A stretch of DNA of 64,000 nt. Origin: Agromyces sp. G08B096 (GTDB lineage: Bacteria; Actinomycetota; Actinomycetes; Actinomycetales; Microbacteriaceae). Below the pieces are notes generated by a model, which did not search any database, was not told the DNA's origin, and saw only the letters and a program-made list of their open reading frames with translations. The stretch covers positions 992,001 to 1,056,000 of the forward strand of contig NZ_CP158374.1 in assembly GCF_040267705.1 (NCBI RefSeq), read 5' to 3'. Of the stretch, positions 1 to 8,021 are shown piece by piece. Within the stretch, counting starts at the first letter, position 1. Every line of letters starts with the position of its first letter. The position numbers and the translations under genes were made by a program.

Positions 1-197
1 AAGCCGTGCTCGATGACGGCCGCGAGGAGTTCCCCCTTGCCGCCGTAGAGCGTGTAGATCGCGGAGGTCGAGGTGCCCGCCGCCTTGGCGATGTCCCGGA
101 GGGCGGCGCGCGCCGCGCCGTCGCGGTCGACCACCTCGGCCGTCACCTCGAGCAGGCGTTCGCGGAGCGCGTCGTCGTAGAGCGGAGGCCTTGCCAT
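1..197 (-). CDS. TetR-family transcriptional regulator, N-terminal part (runs off the window)
   Basis: About 65 codons are visible, read leftwards from the ATG at 195-197; the ligand-binding domain lies outside the window. The N terminus MARPPLYDDALRERLLE is followed by LRDIAKAAGTSTSAIYTLYG at about residues 36-55, which is the TetR helix-turn-helix with its typical SxxxxYxxFxxK-like recognition helix. TetR proteins are DNA-binding repressors released by a small ligand. It is divergent from the DUF4188 gene and an interrupted palindrome lies between them, so it probably represses that gene and itself. The ligand cannot be predicted. Confidence 0.85.
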   Translation of the reverse strand, partial: MARPPLYDDALRERLLEVTAEVVDRDGAARAALRDIAKAAGTSTSAIYTLYGGKGELLAAVIEHG

Positions 198-212
198 GGG
201 CACGATCCTACC

Positions 213-238
213 GTAACGTCGTTTCATAACATCGTTAC
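213..238. promoter_or_regulatory. TetR operator-like interrupted palindrome
   Basis: GTAACG (213-218) and CGTTAC (233-238) are perfect inverted repeats 14 bases apart, with further symmetric GTT/AAC matches inside (GTT at 221-223, AAC at 228-230). It sits 15 bases upstream of the tetR start and 21 bases upstream of the DUF4188 start, the usual place for a TetR-family operator. That this regulator binds it is inference. Confidence 0.6.
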
Positions 239-259
239 AGAGCGAATGGAGCCTCCGAG

Positions 260-835
260 ATGCAGCGAGAAGTCTTCCCCGGCCGGTACACCGCGGCGCC
301 CGAGGGCGAGCGCGTCACCGTGTTCCTCATCGGCATGCGCGCCAACAGCTGGTGGCGCATCGGCCGCGTCCAGCGCGTCGCGAAGCAGATGCCGCGGATG
401 CTCCGTCACCTGGTCGAGCACCCGGAGGCAGGCCTCCTCGGCTTCGAGAGCTGGGTCGGCCGCACGACGATCCTCCTGTCGTACTGGCGCAGTCCAGAAG
501 ACCTGCAGCGCTTCGCGGCCGATCGCGACGCGCCCCACCTCGAGCCCTGGCGCGAGTTCATGCGCACCGCGCTCGGCACCGGGCACGTCGGCGTGTGGCA
601 CGAGACGTACGACGTCCCCGTCGCCGACGCCGAGGCGGTCTACGCCGACATGCCCGCGTTCGGGCTCGCGAAGGCCACGGCGCACGTGCCGGTCGGTCCG
701 GGAATGAACACGGCGCGGCAGCGGCTCGGGCGGCAGCGCCCAGCGGCAGCGGCCGCGGAGCCGGCCCCCGCAGGAACGGCTGCCACGGAAACGGTCGGCG
801 CGGAACCGTCGGCTGCGCACGCGCCCGTCGGGTAG
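260..835 (+). CDS. DUF4188 domain-containing protein
   Basis: This 191-residue protein has a DUF4188-type core over residues 1-145 (VTVFLIGMRANSWWRIGR, then LLGFESWVGRTTILLSYWRS). It resembles small dimeric alpha-beta barrel (monooxygenase-like) proteins; no catalytic role is established. The last 45 residues are Ala/Pro/Glu-rich and look disordered. The ATG at 260 follows the shared tetR operator region, so expression is probably induced when the TetR protein releases DNA. Such pairs often handle a small toxic or aromatic compound, but that is only inference here. Confidence 0.75.
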   Translation: MQREVFPGRYTAAPEGERVTVFLIGMRANSWWRIGRVQRVAKQMPRMLRHLVEHPEAGLLGFESWVGRTTILLSYWRSPEDLQRFAADRDAPHLEPWREFMRTALGTGHVGVWHETYDVPVADAEAVYADMPAFGLAKATAHVPVGPGMNTARQRLGRQRPAAAAAEPAPAGTAATETVGAEPSAAHAPVG

Positions 836-922
836 CGGCCGACCCCGCCCGGCCACCCGCGACCACCTCGTCGTTCACCGGCGGGCCACCGTCGCGCCAC
901 GTCGCAGACGTAGCGTGCCCGC

Positions 923-2254
923 ATGGCTCGTCCGAACCCAGCCGCGCGCGACGCCGCGGTCGCGATCATCCCCGCCCGTGGCGGGTCGAAGGGGTTGCCC
1001 GGCAAGAACGTGATGCGCGTGGGCGGGGTGCCGCTGGTGGCGCGCGCCGTCGCCGCGGCACGGGCGGCCGAGACCGTCGGCCTCGTGGTCGTGACGACCG
1101 ACGACGACGACATCGCCCGGGTGGCGCGGGCCGGCGGCGCCCACGTCGTGACGCGGCCGGCCGAGCTCGCGGGCGACACCGCGTCGAGCGAGTCGGCGCT
1201 CCTGCACGCGCTCGACGCCGTGCGGGCCGACCGACCCGAGCACGCCGGGGCGCCGGTCGTCCTCTTCATCCAGGCGACGTCACCGTTCATCGATGCGGCC
1301 GATCTCGACGCCGCGGTCGACCAGGTGGCCACCGGGGCCGCCGACAGCGTGTTCTCGGCGGTGCAGAGTCACGTCCTCCTCTGGCGCGAGGTCGCGGGCA
1401 GCGCGCACGCCGGCTTCGGCGCCGGCGCGATCGGCGTGAACCACGACGCCTCGGTCCGGCCGCGGCGGCAGGAGCGGCCCGCCGAGTTCCGCGAGACGGG
1501 GGCGTTCTACGCCATGCGGGCCGCCGGCTTCCGCGACGCCGGGCACCGGTTCTTCGGCCGCATCGGCGTCCGGCTCGTGCCCGACCTGCACGCCGTCGAG
1601 ATCGACACCGCCGCCGACCTCGTCGTCGCGCAGGCGCTCGCGAACCTCATCGACGGCGCAGCCCACGGCATCGATGCCGACGCGGTGGTCACCGACTTCG
1701 ACGGCGTGCACACCGACGACACCGCCATCGTCGGCGAGGCGGGCGTCGAATTCGTGCGCGTGAGCCGCAGCGACGGCCACGGTGTCGCCCGGCTCCGCGC
1801 GGCCGGCGTGCCGGTGCTGATCCTCTCCGCCGAGACCCACCCGGTCGTCTCCGCACGGGCGGCGAAGCTCGGCGTCGAGGTGCGCCAGGGCGTGGCCGAC
1901 AAAGGCGCCGCGCTCCGGGACTGGGCCGAAGGGCGGGGCATCCCGCTCGATCGCCTCGCGTACCTCGGCAACGACCGCGGCGATCTGCCCGCGCTCGAGC
2001 TGGTGGGATGGCCCATCGCGGTCGCCGACGCCATCCCCGAGGTCAAGCGCGTCGCCCGCGTCGTGCTCGAGCGCGCGGGCGGGCACGGCGCGGTGCGCGA
2101 GCTCGCCGACGCCGTGCTCGCCGCACGCCACGTGGGGCGCCGCCCCGGCGACGGTTCGACGTCGGCCGCCGAACCGCCCACCGCCGAAGCGCCCGCGCCC
2201 GCCGGCACGCCATCCACCGCCACGAGCACCGCCACCGCCCTCGAAGGAGCCTGA
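923..2254 (+). CDS. neuA: Acylneuraminate cytidylyltransferase fused to a KdsC-like HAD phosphatase
   Basis: The protein has 443 residues in two domains. Residues 1-235 are a CMP-sugar synthetase with the nucleotide-binding motif IIPARGGSKGLPGKN (15-29). Residues 250-400 are a KdsC-like HAD domain with DFDGVHTD (catalytic-type D258 and D260), a Ser in LILSAE and GNDRGD, so phosphatase residues look intact. The tail after 400 is Ala/Pro-rich. The first half would activate a nonulosonic acid with CTP; the second could remove a 9-phosphate from the NeuB product. The start ATG lies 6 bases after the -10-like TAGCGT (911-916), suggesting a leaderless mRNA. First gene of neuA-neuB-DUF6716. Confidence 0.85.
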   Translation: MARPNPAARDAAVAIIPARGGSKGLPGKNVMRVGGVPLVARAVAAARAAETVGLVVVTTDDDDIARVARAGGAHVVTRPAELAGDTASSESALLHALDAVRADRPEHAGAPVVLFIQATSPFIDAADLDAAVDQVATGAADSVFSAVQSHVLLWREVAGSAHAGFGAGAIGVNHDASVRPRRQERPAEFRETGAFYAMRAAGFRDAGHRFFGRIGVRLVPDLHAVEIDTAADLVVAQALANLIDGAAHGIDADAVVTDFDGVHTDDTAIVGEAGVEFVRVSRSDGHGVARLRAAGVPVLILSAETHPVVSARAAKLGVEVRQGVADKGAALRDWAEGRGIPLDRLAYLGNDRGDLPALELVGWPIAVADAIPEVKRVARVVLERAGGHGAVRELADAVLAARHVGRRPGDGSTSAAEPPTAEAPAPAGTPSTATSTATALEGA

Positions 2255-2255
2255 C

Positions 2256-3137
2256 ATGTCCGTCCGTATCGGCCGCCACGAGGTCGGCATCGACCGTCCC
2301 GTCTACGTCATCGCCGAGATCGGCCTGAACCACAACGGCGACCTCGAACTCGCCAAGCGCCTCATCGACGTCGCGGCCGCCGCCGGCTGCCAGGCGGTGA
2401 AGTTCCAGAAGCGCACGCCAGAGCTCGCGACCCCCGAGCACATGAAGGAAGTCCCGCGCGAGACGCCCTGGGGCACGATGAGCTACCTCGACTACCGGCG
2501 CCGCGTCGAGTTCGGCCGCGACGAGTACCTCGAGATCGCACGGCACGCCGACCTCGCGGGGCTCGACTGGTTCGCCTCGCCGTGGGACGAGCCGTCGGTG
2601 GCCTTCCTCGAGGAGGCCGGTGCCGCAGCCCACAAGGTCGCTTCCGCGTCGGTGACCGACCTGCCGCTGCTCCGCGCCATCGCGGAGACCGGCAAGCCGG
2701 TGATCCTCTCCACGGGCATGTCGACGCTCGCCGAGATCGACGAGGCCGTCGACACCCTCGGCGGCCCCGACACCGGGCGGCTCGTCATGCTGCACGCCAC
2801 CTCGAGCTACCCCATGCCGCACGAGGAGGCGAACCTGCGCACGATCGAGACGCTGCGCGGCCGCTACCCCGGCGTGCCGATCGGGTACTCGGGCCACGAA
2901 CGCGGACTGCAGATCTCGCTCGCGGCGGTCGCGCTCGGCGCCGTCGCCGTGGAGCGGCACATCACGCTCGACCGCACCATGTGGGGCAGCGACCACTCCG
3001 CCTCCCTCGAGCCGCAGGGCCTGGAGCACCTCGTGCGCGACATCCGCATCATCGAGACCGCGATGGGCGACGGCGTGAAGCGCGTGTTCCCGGGGGAGCT
3101 CGCGCCGAAGGCGAAGCTGCGCCGGGTGCTGGTGTGA
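2256..3137 (+). CDS. neuB: N-acetylneuraminate synthase family protein (NeuB), lacking the C-terminal SAF domain
   Basis: NeuB condenses phosphoenolpyruvate with an N-acylated hexosamine to give a nine-carbon sialic-type acid. The 293-residue TIM barrel shows AEIGLNHNGD near residue 14, KFQKRTP near 50, YSGHERG and VERHITLD, which carry the family's metal and PEP-binding residues. It ends at APKAKLRRVLV, whereas typical NeuB has about 340 residues with a C-terminal antifreeze-like (SAF) lid, so that domain is missing. The ATG is one base after the neuA stop and the stop overlaps the next start, indicating one operon. The exact sugar (sialic, legionaminic or other) cannot be read from sequence. 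Confidence 0.88.
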   Translation: MSVRIGRHEVGIDRPVYVIAEIGLNHNGDLELAKRLIDVAAAAGCQAVKFQKRTPELATPEHMKEVPRETPWGTMSYLDYRRRVEFGRDEYLEIARHADLAGLDWFASPWDEPSVAFLEEAGAAAHKVASASVTDLPLLRAIAETGKPVILSTGMSTLAEIDEAVDTLGGPDTGRLVMLHATSSYPMPHEEANLRTIETLRGRYPGVPIGYSGHERGLQISLAAVALGAVAVERHITLDRTMWGSDHSASLEPQGLEHLVRDIRIIETAMGDGVKRVFPGELAPKAKLRRVLV

Positions 3138-4444
3138 CGGCGGGTCCTGCTTCCTCGGATGCCGCGCCACGGCGTCTGCTCGTCGTCAGCGACTCCGATT
3201 CGTACACCAAGTGGGGCGCGGCGCTCGCGTCGCGGCTGCCCGCGGGCTGGGAGGCGGATCTCGCGATCCTCGCCTCGAACGTGCGGCCGAGCGCTCGGCA
3301 GCTGGCTGCGGCCCTCGCCGGCACGAAATGGACGCCGGACGCTGTGCGCGACGTGCACCTCGACGACCTCTCGGACCTCGTCACCAGGGTGCGGCCTGAC
3401 GCGGTCCTTCTCGCCATGCGGGGCCCCCTCGTGCGCGTCGCGGCGCCGCACCTGCACGCGCTCGCCGACCGGCCGGTGATCGTCTCGGGCTTCCCCGGCC
3501 TCACGATCCCCGCCGTGCCGAAGGCGATCATCTACCGCGAGCAGACCGACCTCGTCGTGCTGCACAGCCGCCGCGAGGTGCGCGACTTCACCGCGCTCGC
3601 CGAGGACCTGCCGGCCGCACCCCGGTTCGGGCTCGCGAGCCTGCCGTTCCTCGCGGCGGCCGCGGAGCTCGACCGGCGACCGGACGCCGCCGATGTCGTG
3701 TTCGCGGTGCAGGCGAAGGTGCCCGCGTCACGGGAGGAGCGCGTCGAGCTCATCGGGATGCTCGCCGGCGCCGCGCGGCTCCGCCCGCAGGGGCGTGTCG
3801 TGGTGAAGGTGCGCGCCCGTTCCGGCGAGGCGCAGACCCACGCCGAGGCGTACGACCTCGCCGAGCTCATCGCCGACCCGTCGGTCACGCGTGAGCTCGG
3901 GTTCACGCTGCCGCCGAACCTCGTCGTCGAGGACGGACCCATGGCCGCACACCTGGCGCGGGCCGCGGCGCTCGTGACGGTGAGCTCGACGGCCGTGCTC
4001 GAAGCGATCGCCGCCGGGGTACCGGCGCTCCTCCTCGAGGACTTCGGGGTCGGGGCGAGACAGCTGAACCTCGTCTTCGAGGGCAGCGGGCTCTTCGGAG
4101 ACCGGGCCGACCTCGCCGCGGGGCGCTGGCGGACACCCGAACCGGCCTGGCTCGCCGACAACTACTTCCACGAGCCGGCGGCCGACGACTGGGTCGCCCG
4201 GCTGGACGAGCTCGTGGCCGGCCGCGCGGCGGCGCCGCTGCCCGCGCTGCCGCGCCGTCACAACCTGACGGGCGGCGCGCTGCGCCGCGCGTTCGAGCGG
4301 CGCAACATGCTCGGCGAACACGACCGGTCGCTGCTCGGCGCGCTCTCCCTCGTCGTCGCCCTGCCGTCCCGCGGCGCGGTGCGGGCGGTCCGCCGCCTGC
4401 GGCGCCGCCTGGCCGGGGAGGGTCAGCTGCCGGCGACCGGGTGA
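3134..4444 (+). CDS. DUF6716 putative glycosyltransferase
   Basis: This 436-residue protein begins with GTG at 3134, whose GTGA overlaps the neuB stop, so it is translationally coupled to neuB. It has a Rossmann-like start (RRLLVVSDSDSYTKWG) and a second half containing VTVSSTAVLEAIAAGVPALL near residue 285, the pattern of GT-B type transferases and polysialyltransferase-like proteins. The likely role is transfer of the CMP-activated nonulosonic acid made by its neighbours onto a surface glycan. The donor and acceptor are inference. Its 3' end overlaps the convergent carbonic anhydrase gene by 22 bases. Confidence 0.75.
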   Translation: MTAGPASSDAAPRRLLVVSDSDSYTKWGAALASRLPAGWEADLAILASNVRPSARQLAAALAGTKWTPDAVRDVHLDDLSDLVTRVRPDAVLLAMRGPLVRVAAPHLHALADRPVIVSGFPGLTIPAVPKAIIYREQTDLVVLHSRREVRDFTALAEDLPAAPRFGLASLPFLAAAAELDRRPDAADVVFAVQAKVPASREERVELIGMLAGAARLRPQGRVVVKVRARSGEAQTHAEAYDLAELIADPSVTRELGFTLPPNLVVEDGPMAAHLARAAALVTVSSTAVLEAIAAGVPALLLEDFGVGARQLNLVFEGSGLFGDRADLAAGRWRTPEPAWLADNYFHEPAADDWVARLDELVAGRAAAPLPALPRRHNLTGGALRRAFERRNMLGEHDRSLLGALSLVVALPSRGAVRAVRRLRRRLAGEGQLPATG

Positions 4445-4971
4445 GTCGCGGCGTGCTCGTCGACGTGGCGGAGGTAGGCGGTCGCGTTCCGGCGGATGCC
4501 GTCGCGCTCGGCCTCGGTGAGCTCGCGACGGACCTTGGCCGGCACGCCGGCGACGAGTGAGCCCGGCGGCACGACGGTGCCTTCGAGGACGACCGCGCCC
4601 GCGGCGACGAGCGAGCCCTCGCCGATGACCGCGCCGTTCAGCACGGTGGCGCCCATGCCGATGAGGGAGTCGGCGCCGATCGTGCAGCCGTGCAGCACGG
4701 CGCCGTGCCCGACGGAGACGCCGGCGCCGACTGTGAGCGGGTACCCCGCGTCGACGTGGCAGACGACCGTGTCCTGCAGGTTCGCGTTCGCCTCCACGAC
4801 GATCGGCTCGGCCTCGGCCCTGAGGACGGCGTTGTACCAGACGCTCGACCCGGCGCGGAGGCTCACCTGGCCGACGATGATCGCGCCCGCGGCGACGAAC
4901 GCGGTCTCGTCGACGGAGGGAGCGGGGATGCCGGCGAGCGGGATGATGCGGGCGGTGGGGTCGGCGCTCAT
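4423..4971 (-). CDS. Gamma carbonic anhydrase family protein
   Basis: The 182-residue protein is a left-handed beta-helix made of hexapeptide repeats (V/I-G-x-x-x-x), for example IGADSLIGMGATVLNGAVIG. It has the gamma-class metal histidines in CHVDAG and SVGHGAVLHGC and the Arg in AVLRAE. Members hydrate CO2 or act as acyltransferase-like PaaY/YrdA proteins, so true carbonic anhydrase activity is not certain. Its ATG overlaps the stop of the upstream permease gene (ATGA at 4968-4971), so the two are co-translated. Confidence 0.87.
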   Translation of the reverse strand: MSADPTARIIPLAGIPAPSVDETAFVAAGAIIVGQVSLRAGSSVWYNAVLRAEAEPIVVEANANLQDTVVCHVDAGYPLTVGAGVSVGHGAVLHGCTIGADSLIGMGATVLNGAVIGEGSLVAAGAVVLEGTVVPPGSLVAGVPAKVRRELTEAERDGIRRNATAYLRHVDEHAATHPVAGS

Positions 4972-6272
4972 GCCGCCAGCCTACGGCGGCGCGCGAGGAC
5001 GAGGAGCCGGATGCCCGCGCCGACGGCGAAGACCGCGACCCCGCCGACGACCGACGGCCAGGGAAGGGTAACGACGAGGACGAGGCATCCGATCGCGCCC
5101 GCGATGGAGAGCCAGCGGGGGATGCGTCGCTCGGCGGCCGGCTGGGTCGCGGCCGAGAGGTTCGCGACGAGGTAGTAGACGAGCACGCCGAAGCTCGAGA
5201 ACCCGATCGCGCCGCGGAGGTCGACGACGAGCACGAGCACGATGATCGCCGCGGCGACCGCGACCTCGGCGACCCAGGGCACGCGCGCACGCCGGGAGAC
5301 CGAGGAGAGCGCCGCGGGAAGCTCGCGGTCGCGCGCCATCGCGAGCGAGGTCCGCCCGATGCCCGCGACCAGTGCGAGCAGCGCGCCGAGGGCGGCCAGG
5401 GCGGCGCCCGCCTGCACGACGGGGATCGCCCACCCCCAGCCGGCGAGAAGGACGACATCGTCGAGCGGAGCGTCCGCCGCGGCGAGGGACGCGACGCCGA
5501 GGGCGCCGAGCAGGACGACGCCGATGACGGCGTAGAGCGTCACGACCGCGGCGAGCGAGAGCGAGATGGCCTTCGGGATGGTCCTGGCCGGGTCGACGAC
5601 CTCCTCGCCGAGCGTCGCGACGCGCGCGTAGCCCGCGAACGCGAAGAACAGCAGACCCGCGGACTGCAGGACGCCGTAGGGCGTCACCGGCGGAAGCGCC
5701 GCCGCCGCGTCGGCGGAGTCGAACGCCGAGCCCTGGCGCGCGACGTCGACGGCGCCGGCCGCGATCACGATCGCGAGCACCGCGAGCACGACGGCCACGA
5801 TGACGGTGGCCGCCCGCGCGGTCCGCGTGATCCCCAGGAGGTTGATGCCCGCGATGACCACGACCGCGGCGATCGCGACCGGGCGCTCCCACTCCGCGGG
5901 CACCAGGTAATCGGCCGCCGTCATCGCCATCGCCGCGCAGCTCGCGGTCTTGCCGACGACGAACCCCCAGCCGGCGAGGAAACCCGGCCACTCGCCGAGC
6001 CGGACGCGACCGTACCGGTACGCGCCGCCCGACTCCGGGTACCTCGCCGCCAGCTGGCCGGTCGAGCCGGCGTTCGCGAAGGCCACGAACGCGGCCAGTG
6101 CGAGGCCGAGCAGCAGCCACTCCCCGGCGACCGCCGCGGCCGGGCCGAAGGCCGCGAAGACGCCGGCGCCGATCATCGAGGCCAGGCCGATGGCGACGGC
6201 ACCTCGCAGGGTCAGACGCCTCGCGAGGGCCGGTGCGCCGTGCGGGGTATCCGATGGGGTCGTCGAGCTCAC
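4968..6272 (-). CDS. APC-family amino acid permease
   Basis: This 434-residue integral membrane protein has about 12 hydrophobic segments. The first carries the APC-superfamily signature IGLASMIGAGVFAAFGPAAA; FAFAGYARVATLGEEVVDPA follows in the region of TM6. These proteins import amino acids or polyamines by proton symport or exchange; the substrate is not predictable. The GTG start at 6272 (SSTTPSDTPHGAP) is preferred because the open frame upstream runs into the divergent ybaK gene. It forms an operon with the gamma carbonic anhydrase through a 4-base overlap. Confidence 0.85.
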   Translation of the reverse strand: MSSTTPSDTPHGAPALARRLTLRGAVAIGLASMIGAGVFAAFGPAAAVAGEWLLLGLALAAFVAFANAGSTGQLAARYPESGGAYRYGRVRLGEWPGFLAGWGFVVGKTASCAAMAMTAADYLVPAEWERPVAIAAVVVIAGINLLGITRTARAATVIVAVVLAVLAIVIAAGAVDVARQGSAFDSADAAAALPPVTPYGVLQSAGLLFFAFAGYARVATLGEEVVDPARTIPKAISLSLAAVVTLYAVIGVVLLGALGVASLAAADAPLDDVVLLAGWGWAIPVVQAGAALAALGALLALVAGIGRTSLAMARDRELPAALSSVSRRARVPWVAEVAVAAAIIVLVLVVDLRGAIGFSSFGVLVYYLVANLSAATQPAAERRIPRWLSIAGAIGCLVLVVTLPWPSVVGGVAVFAVGAGIRLLVLARRRRLAA

Positions 6273-6305
6273 CCACGCAGGGTAGCGGGTCGATACGATC
6301 GGCAG

Positions 6306-6815
6306 ATGACCACGCCGTCCCACCCCGCCGTCGACCGTGTCACCGATGCCCTCCGCGCCGCCGGCGTCGAGCCCCGCATCACCTGGTTCGACGACGCCGT
6401 GACGACCGCGCAGCTCGCCGCCGACGCCCTCGGCATCGAGGTGGGCCAGATCGCCAACTCGCTCGTCTTCACGCTCGACGACGAGCCGATCCTCGTGCTC
6501 ACGTCGGGTCGGCACCGCGTCGACACCGAGTGGCTCGGCGCCGAGCTCGGCGGCGTGATCGGGCGCGCGTCGAAGGAGACCGTGAAGGCCGCGACCGGTC
6601 AGGTCATCGGCGGCGTGGCTCCCGTGGGGCACCCTGCACCGGTGCGCACGTTCGTGGATGTCGCGCTCGCCGACTATCCCGAGGTGTGGGCTGCGGCCGG
6701 GCACGCGAAGACCGTCTTCCCGACGACGTTCGACGAGCTCGTCCGCATCACGGGCGGGACGCCCCGCGCCGTCGAGCCCGCCGAGGCCGGCGCCCGGGAG
6801 ACCGGCGCCGCCTGA
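6306..6815 (+). CDS. YbaK/EbsC-family aminoacyl-tRNA deacylase
   Basis: The 169-residue protein matches the YbaK/ProX-like fold. It has IANSLVFTLDDEPILVLTSG, a family-typical stretch, a Lys at SKETVKAATGQVIGGVAPVG that matches the catalytic Lys of the family, and GHAKTVFPTTFDEL near the end. Family members hydrolyse mischarged aminoacyl-tRNA (often Cys- or Ala-tRNAPro) in the cytoplasm. The ATG at 6306 lies 6 bases after TACGAT (6294-6299), a leaderless arrangement. It is divergent from the permease gene. Confidence 0.88.
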   Translation: MTTPSHPAVDRVTDALRAAGVEPRITWFDDAVTTAQLAADALGIEVGQIANSLVFTLDDEPILVLTSGRHRVDTEWLGAELGGVIGRASKETVKAATGQVIGGVAPVGHPAPVRTFVDVALADYPEVWAAAGHAKTVFPTTFDELVRITGGTPRAVEPAEAGARETGAA

Positions 6816-6863
6816 GGGCGGCTGCGGGGCCCGGGGGTCCCGCAGTGGTCCCGACGGGCCGGC

Positions 6864-8021
6864 TCAGACGTCCCGCCGCGCGCCCTGCGACGGCGAGACG
6901 GTGAACACGGTCGGCGCGCGGAACCCGCGCTCGGCGAACGCCGTGAGCACCGCCTCGCTCACGGCCGGCACGAGCGGCTTCGCGACGAGCGCGATCGCCG
7001 AGCCGCCGAAGCCGCCGCCCGTCATGCGGGCGCCGACGGCGCCGTGCCGCTGCGACGTCTCGACCGCGAGGTCGAGCTCGGGCACCGAGATCTCGAAGTC
7101 GTCGCGCATCGACACGTGCGAGGCATCCAGCAGGGTGCCGATCGCCGACGGCCCGCGCTCGCGCAGCGTTCGCACGGTGTCGAGCACGCGCTGGTTCTCG
7201 GTGACGACATGCCGGACCCGACGGAACGTCTCGTCGTCGAGGAGCTCGGCCGCCCGCGGAAGGTCGTCCACGTGCACGTCGCGGAGCGACTCGACGCCGA
7301 GGACGCGGGCGCCCTGCTCGCACGACGCGCGGCGGGCGGCGTAGCCACCCGTCGCGTGCGCGTGCTCGACGTGCGTGTCGACCACCAGCACCTCGAGGTC
7401 CTCCTCCGCGAAGCGGAGCGGGATGACCTCGGCGTCGAGGCTGCGGCAGTCGAGGAACACGCCCGCGTCGGTCTCCGCGAGGAGCGACGCCGACTGGTCG
7501 AGGATGCCCGTCGGAGCGCCCACGACCCGGTTCTCCGCGAGCCGGCCCACCTTCGCGAGCGTCGGCCGGTCGAAGCCGAGGCCCCAGTGCTCGTTCAGGG
7601 CGAGCGCGACCGCGCACTCGAGCGCGGCCGACGACGACAGGCCGGCGCCGACCGGCACGTCGGAGGTGAGGTGGAGGTCGACGCCGCGGACCTGCGACAG
7701 GTCGGCGCCGAACTCGCGGAGCGCCCACACCACGCCGAGCGGGTACGCCGCCCAGCCGCTCACAGCGTCGGGGGAGAGCTCGTCGAGGTGCAGCGACACC
7801 GCCTCGGGCGCGAACGCCGACGCCACGCGGATGACCCGGTCGTCGCGGTCGCCGAGCGCGACCTGGGTGCGCCGGTCGAGGCCGAACGGGAAGACGAAGC
7901 CGTCGTTGTAGTCGGTGTGCTCGCCGATCAGGTTGACCCGTCCGGGTGCGCTCCACACCCCGGCGGCCCGCCGGCCGTACCACTGTGCGAACGCGTCGAG
8001 CGCGAGCGCGGCGTCGGTCAT
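6864..8021 (-). CDS. galK: Galactokinase
   Basis: GalK phosphorylates galactose to galactose-1-phosphate in the Leloir pathway. The 385-residue protein has the three GHMP kinase motifs: the galactokinase signature GRVNLIGEHTDYNDGFVFPF near residue 27, the ATP-binding VPVGAGLSSSAALE near residue 125, and MTGGGFGGSAIALV near residue 340. The length is normal. Its ATG overlaps the galT stop (ATGA at 8018-8021), so galT-galK form one transcript under the operator at 9165-9200. Confidence 0.95.
   Translation of the reverse strand: MTDAALALDAFAQWYGRRAAGVWSAPGRVNLIGEHTDYNDGFVFPFGLDRRTQVALGDRDDRVIRVASAFAPEAVSLHLDELSPDAVSGWAAYPLGVVWALREFGADLSQVRGVDLHLTSDVPVGAGLSSSAALECAVALALNEHWGLGFDRPTLAKVGRLAENRVVGAPTGILDQSASLLAETDAGVFLDCRSLDAEVIPLRFAEEDLEVLVVDTHVEHAHATGGYAARRASCEQGARVLGVESLRDVHVDDLPRAAELLDDETFRRVRHVVTENQRVLDTVRTLRERGPSAIGTLLDASHVSMRDDFEISVPELDLAVETSQRHGAVGARMTGGGFGGSAIALVAKPLVPAVSEAVLTAFAERGFRAPTVFTVSPSQGARRDV

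Noticed and set aside
352-2328. 658-codon Arg-rich frame over neuA
   Set aside because: Out-of-frame shadow of neuA; the neuA frame carries nucleotidyltransferase and HAD motifs.
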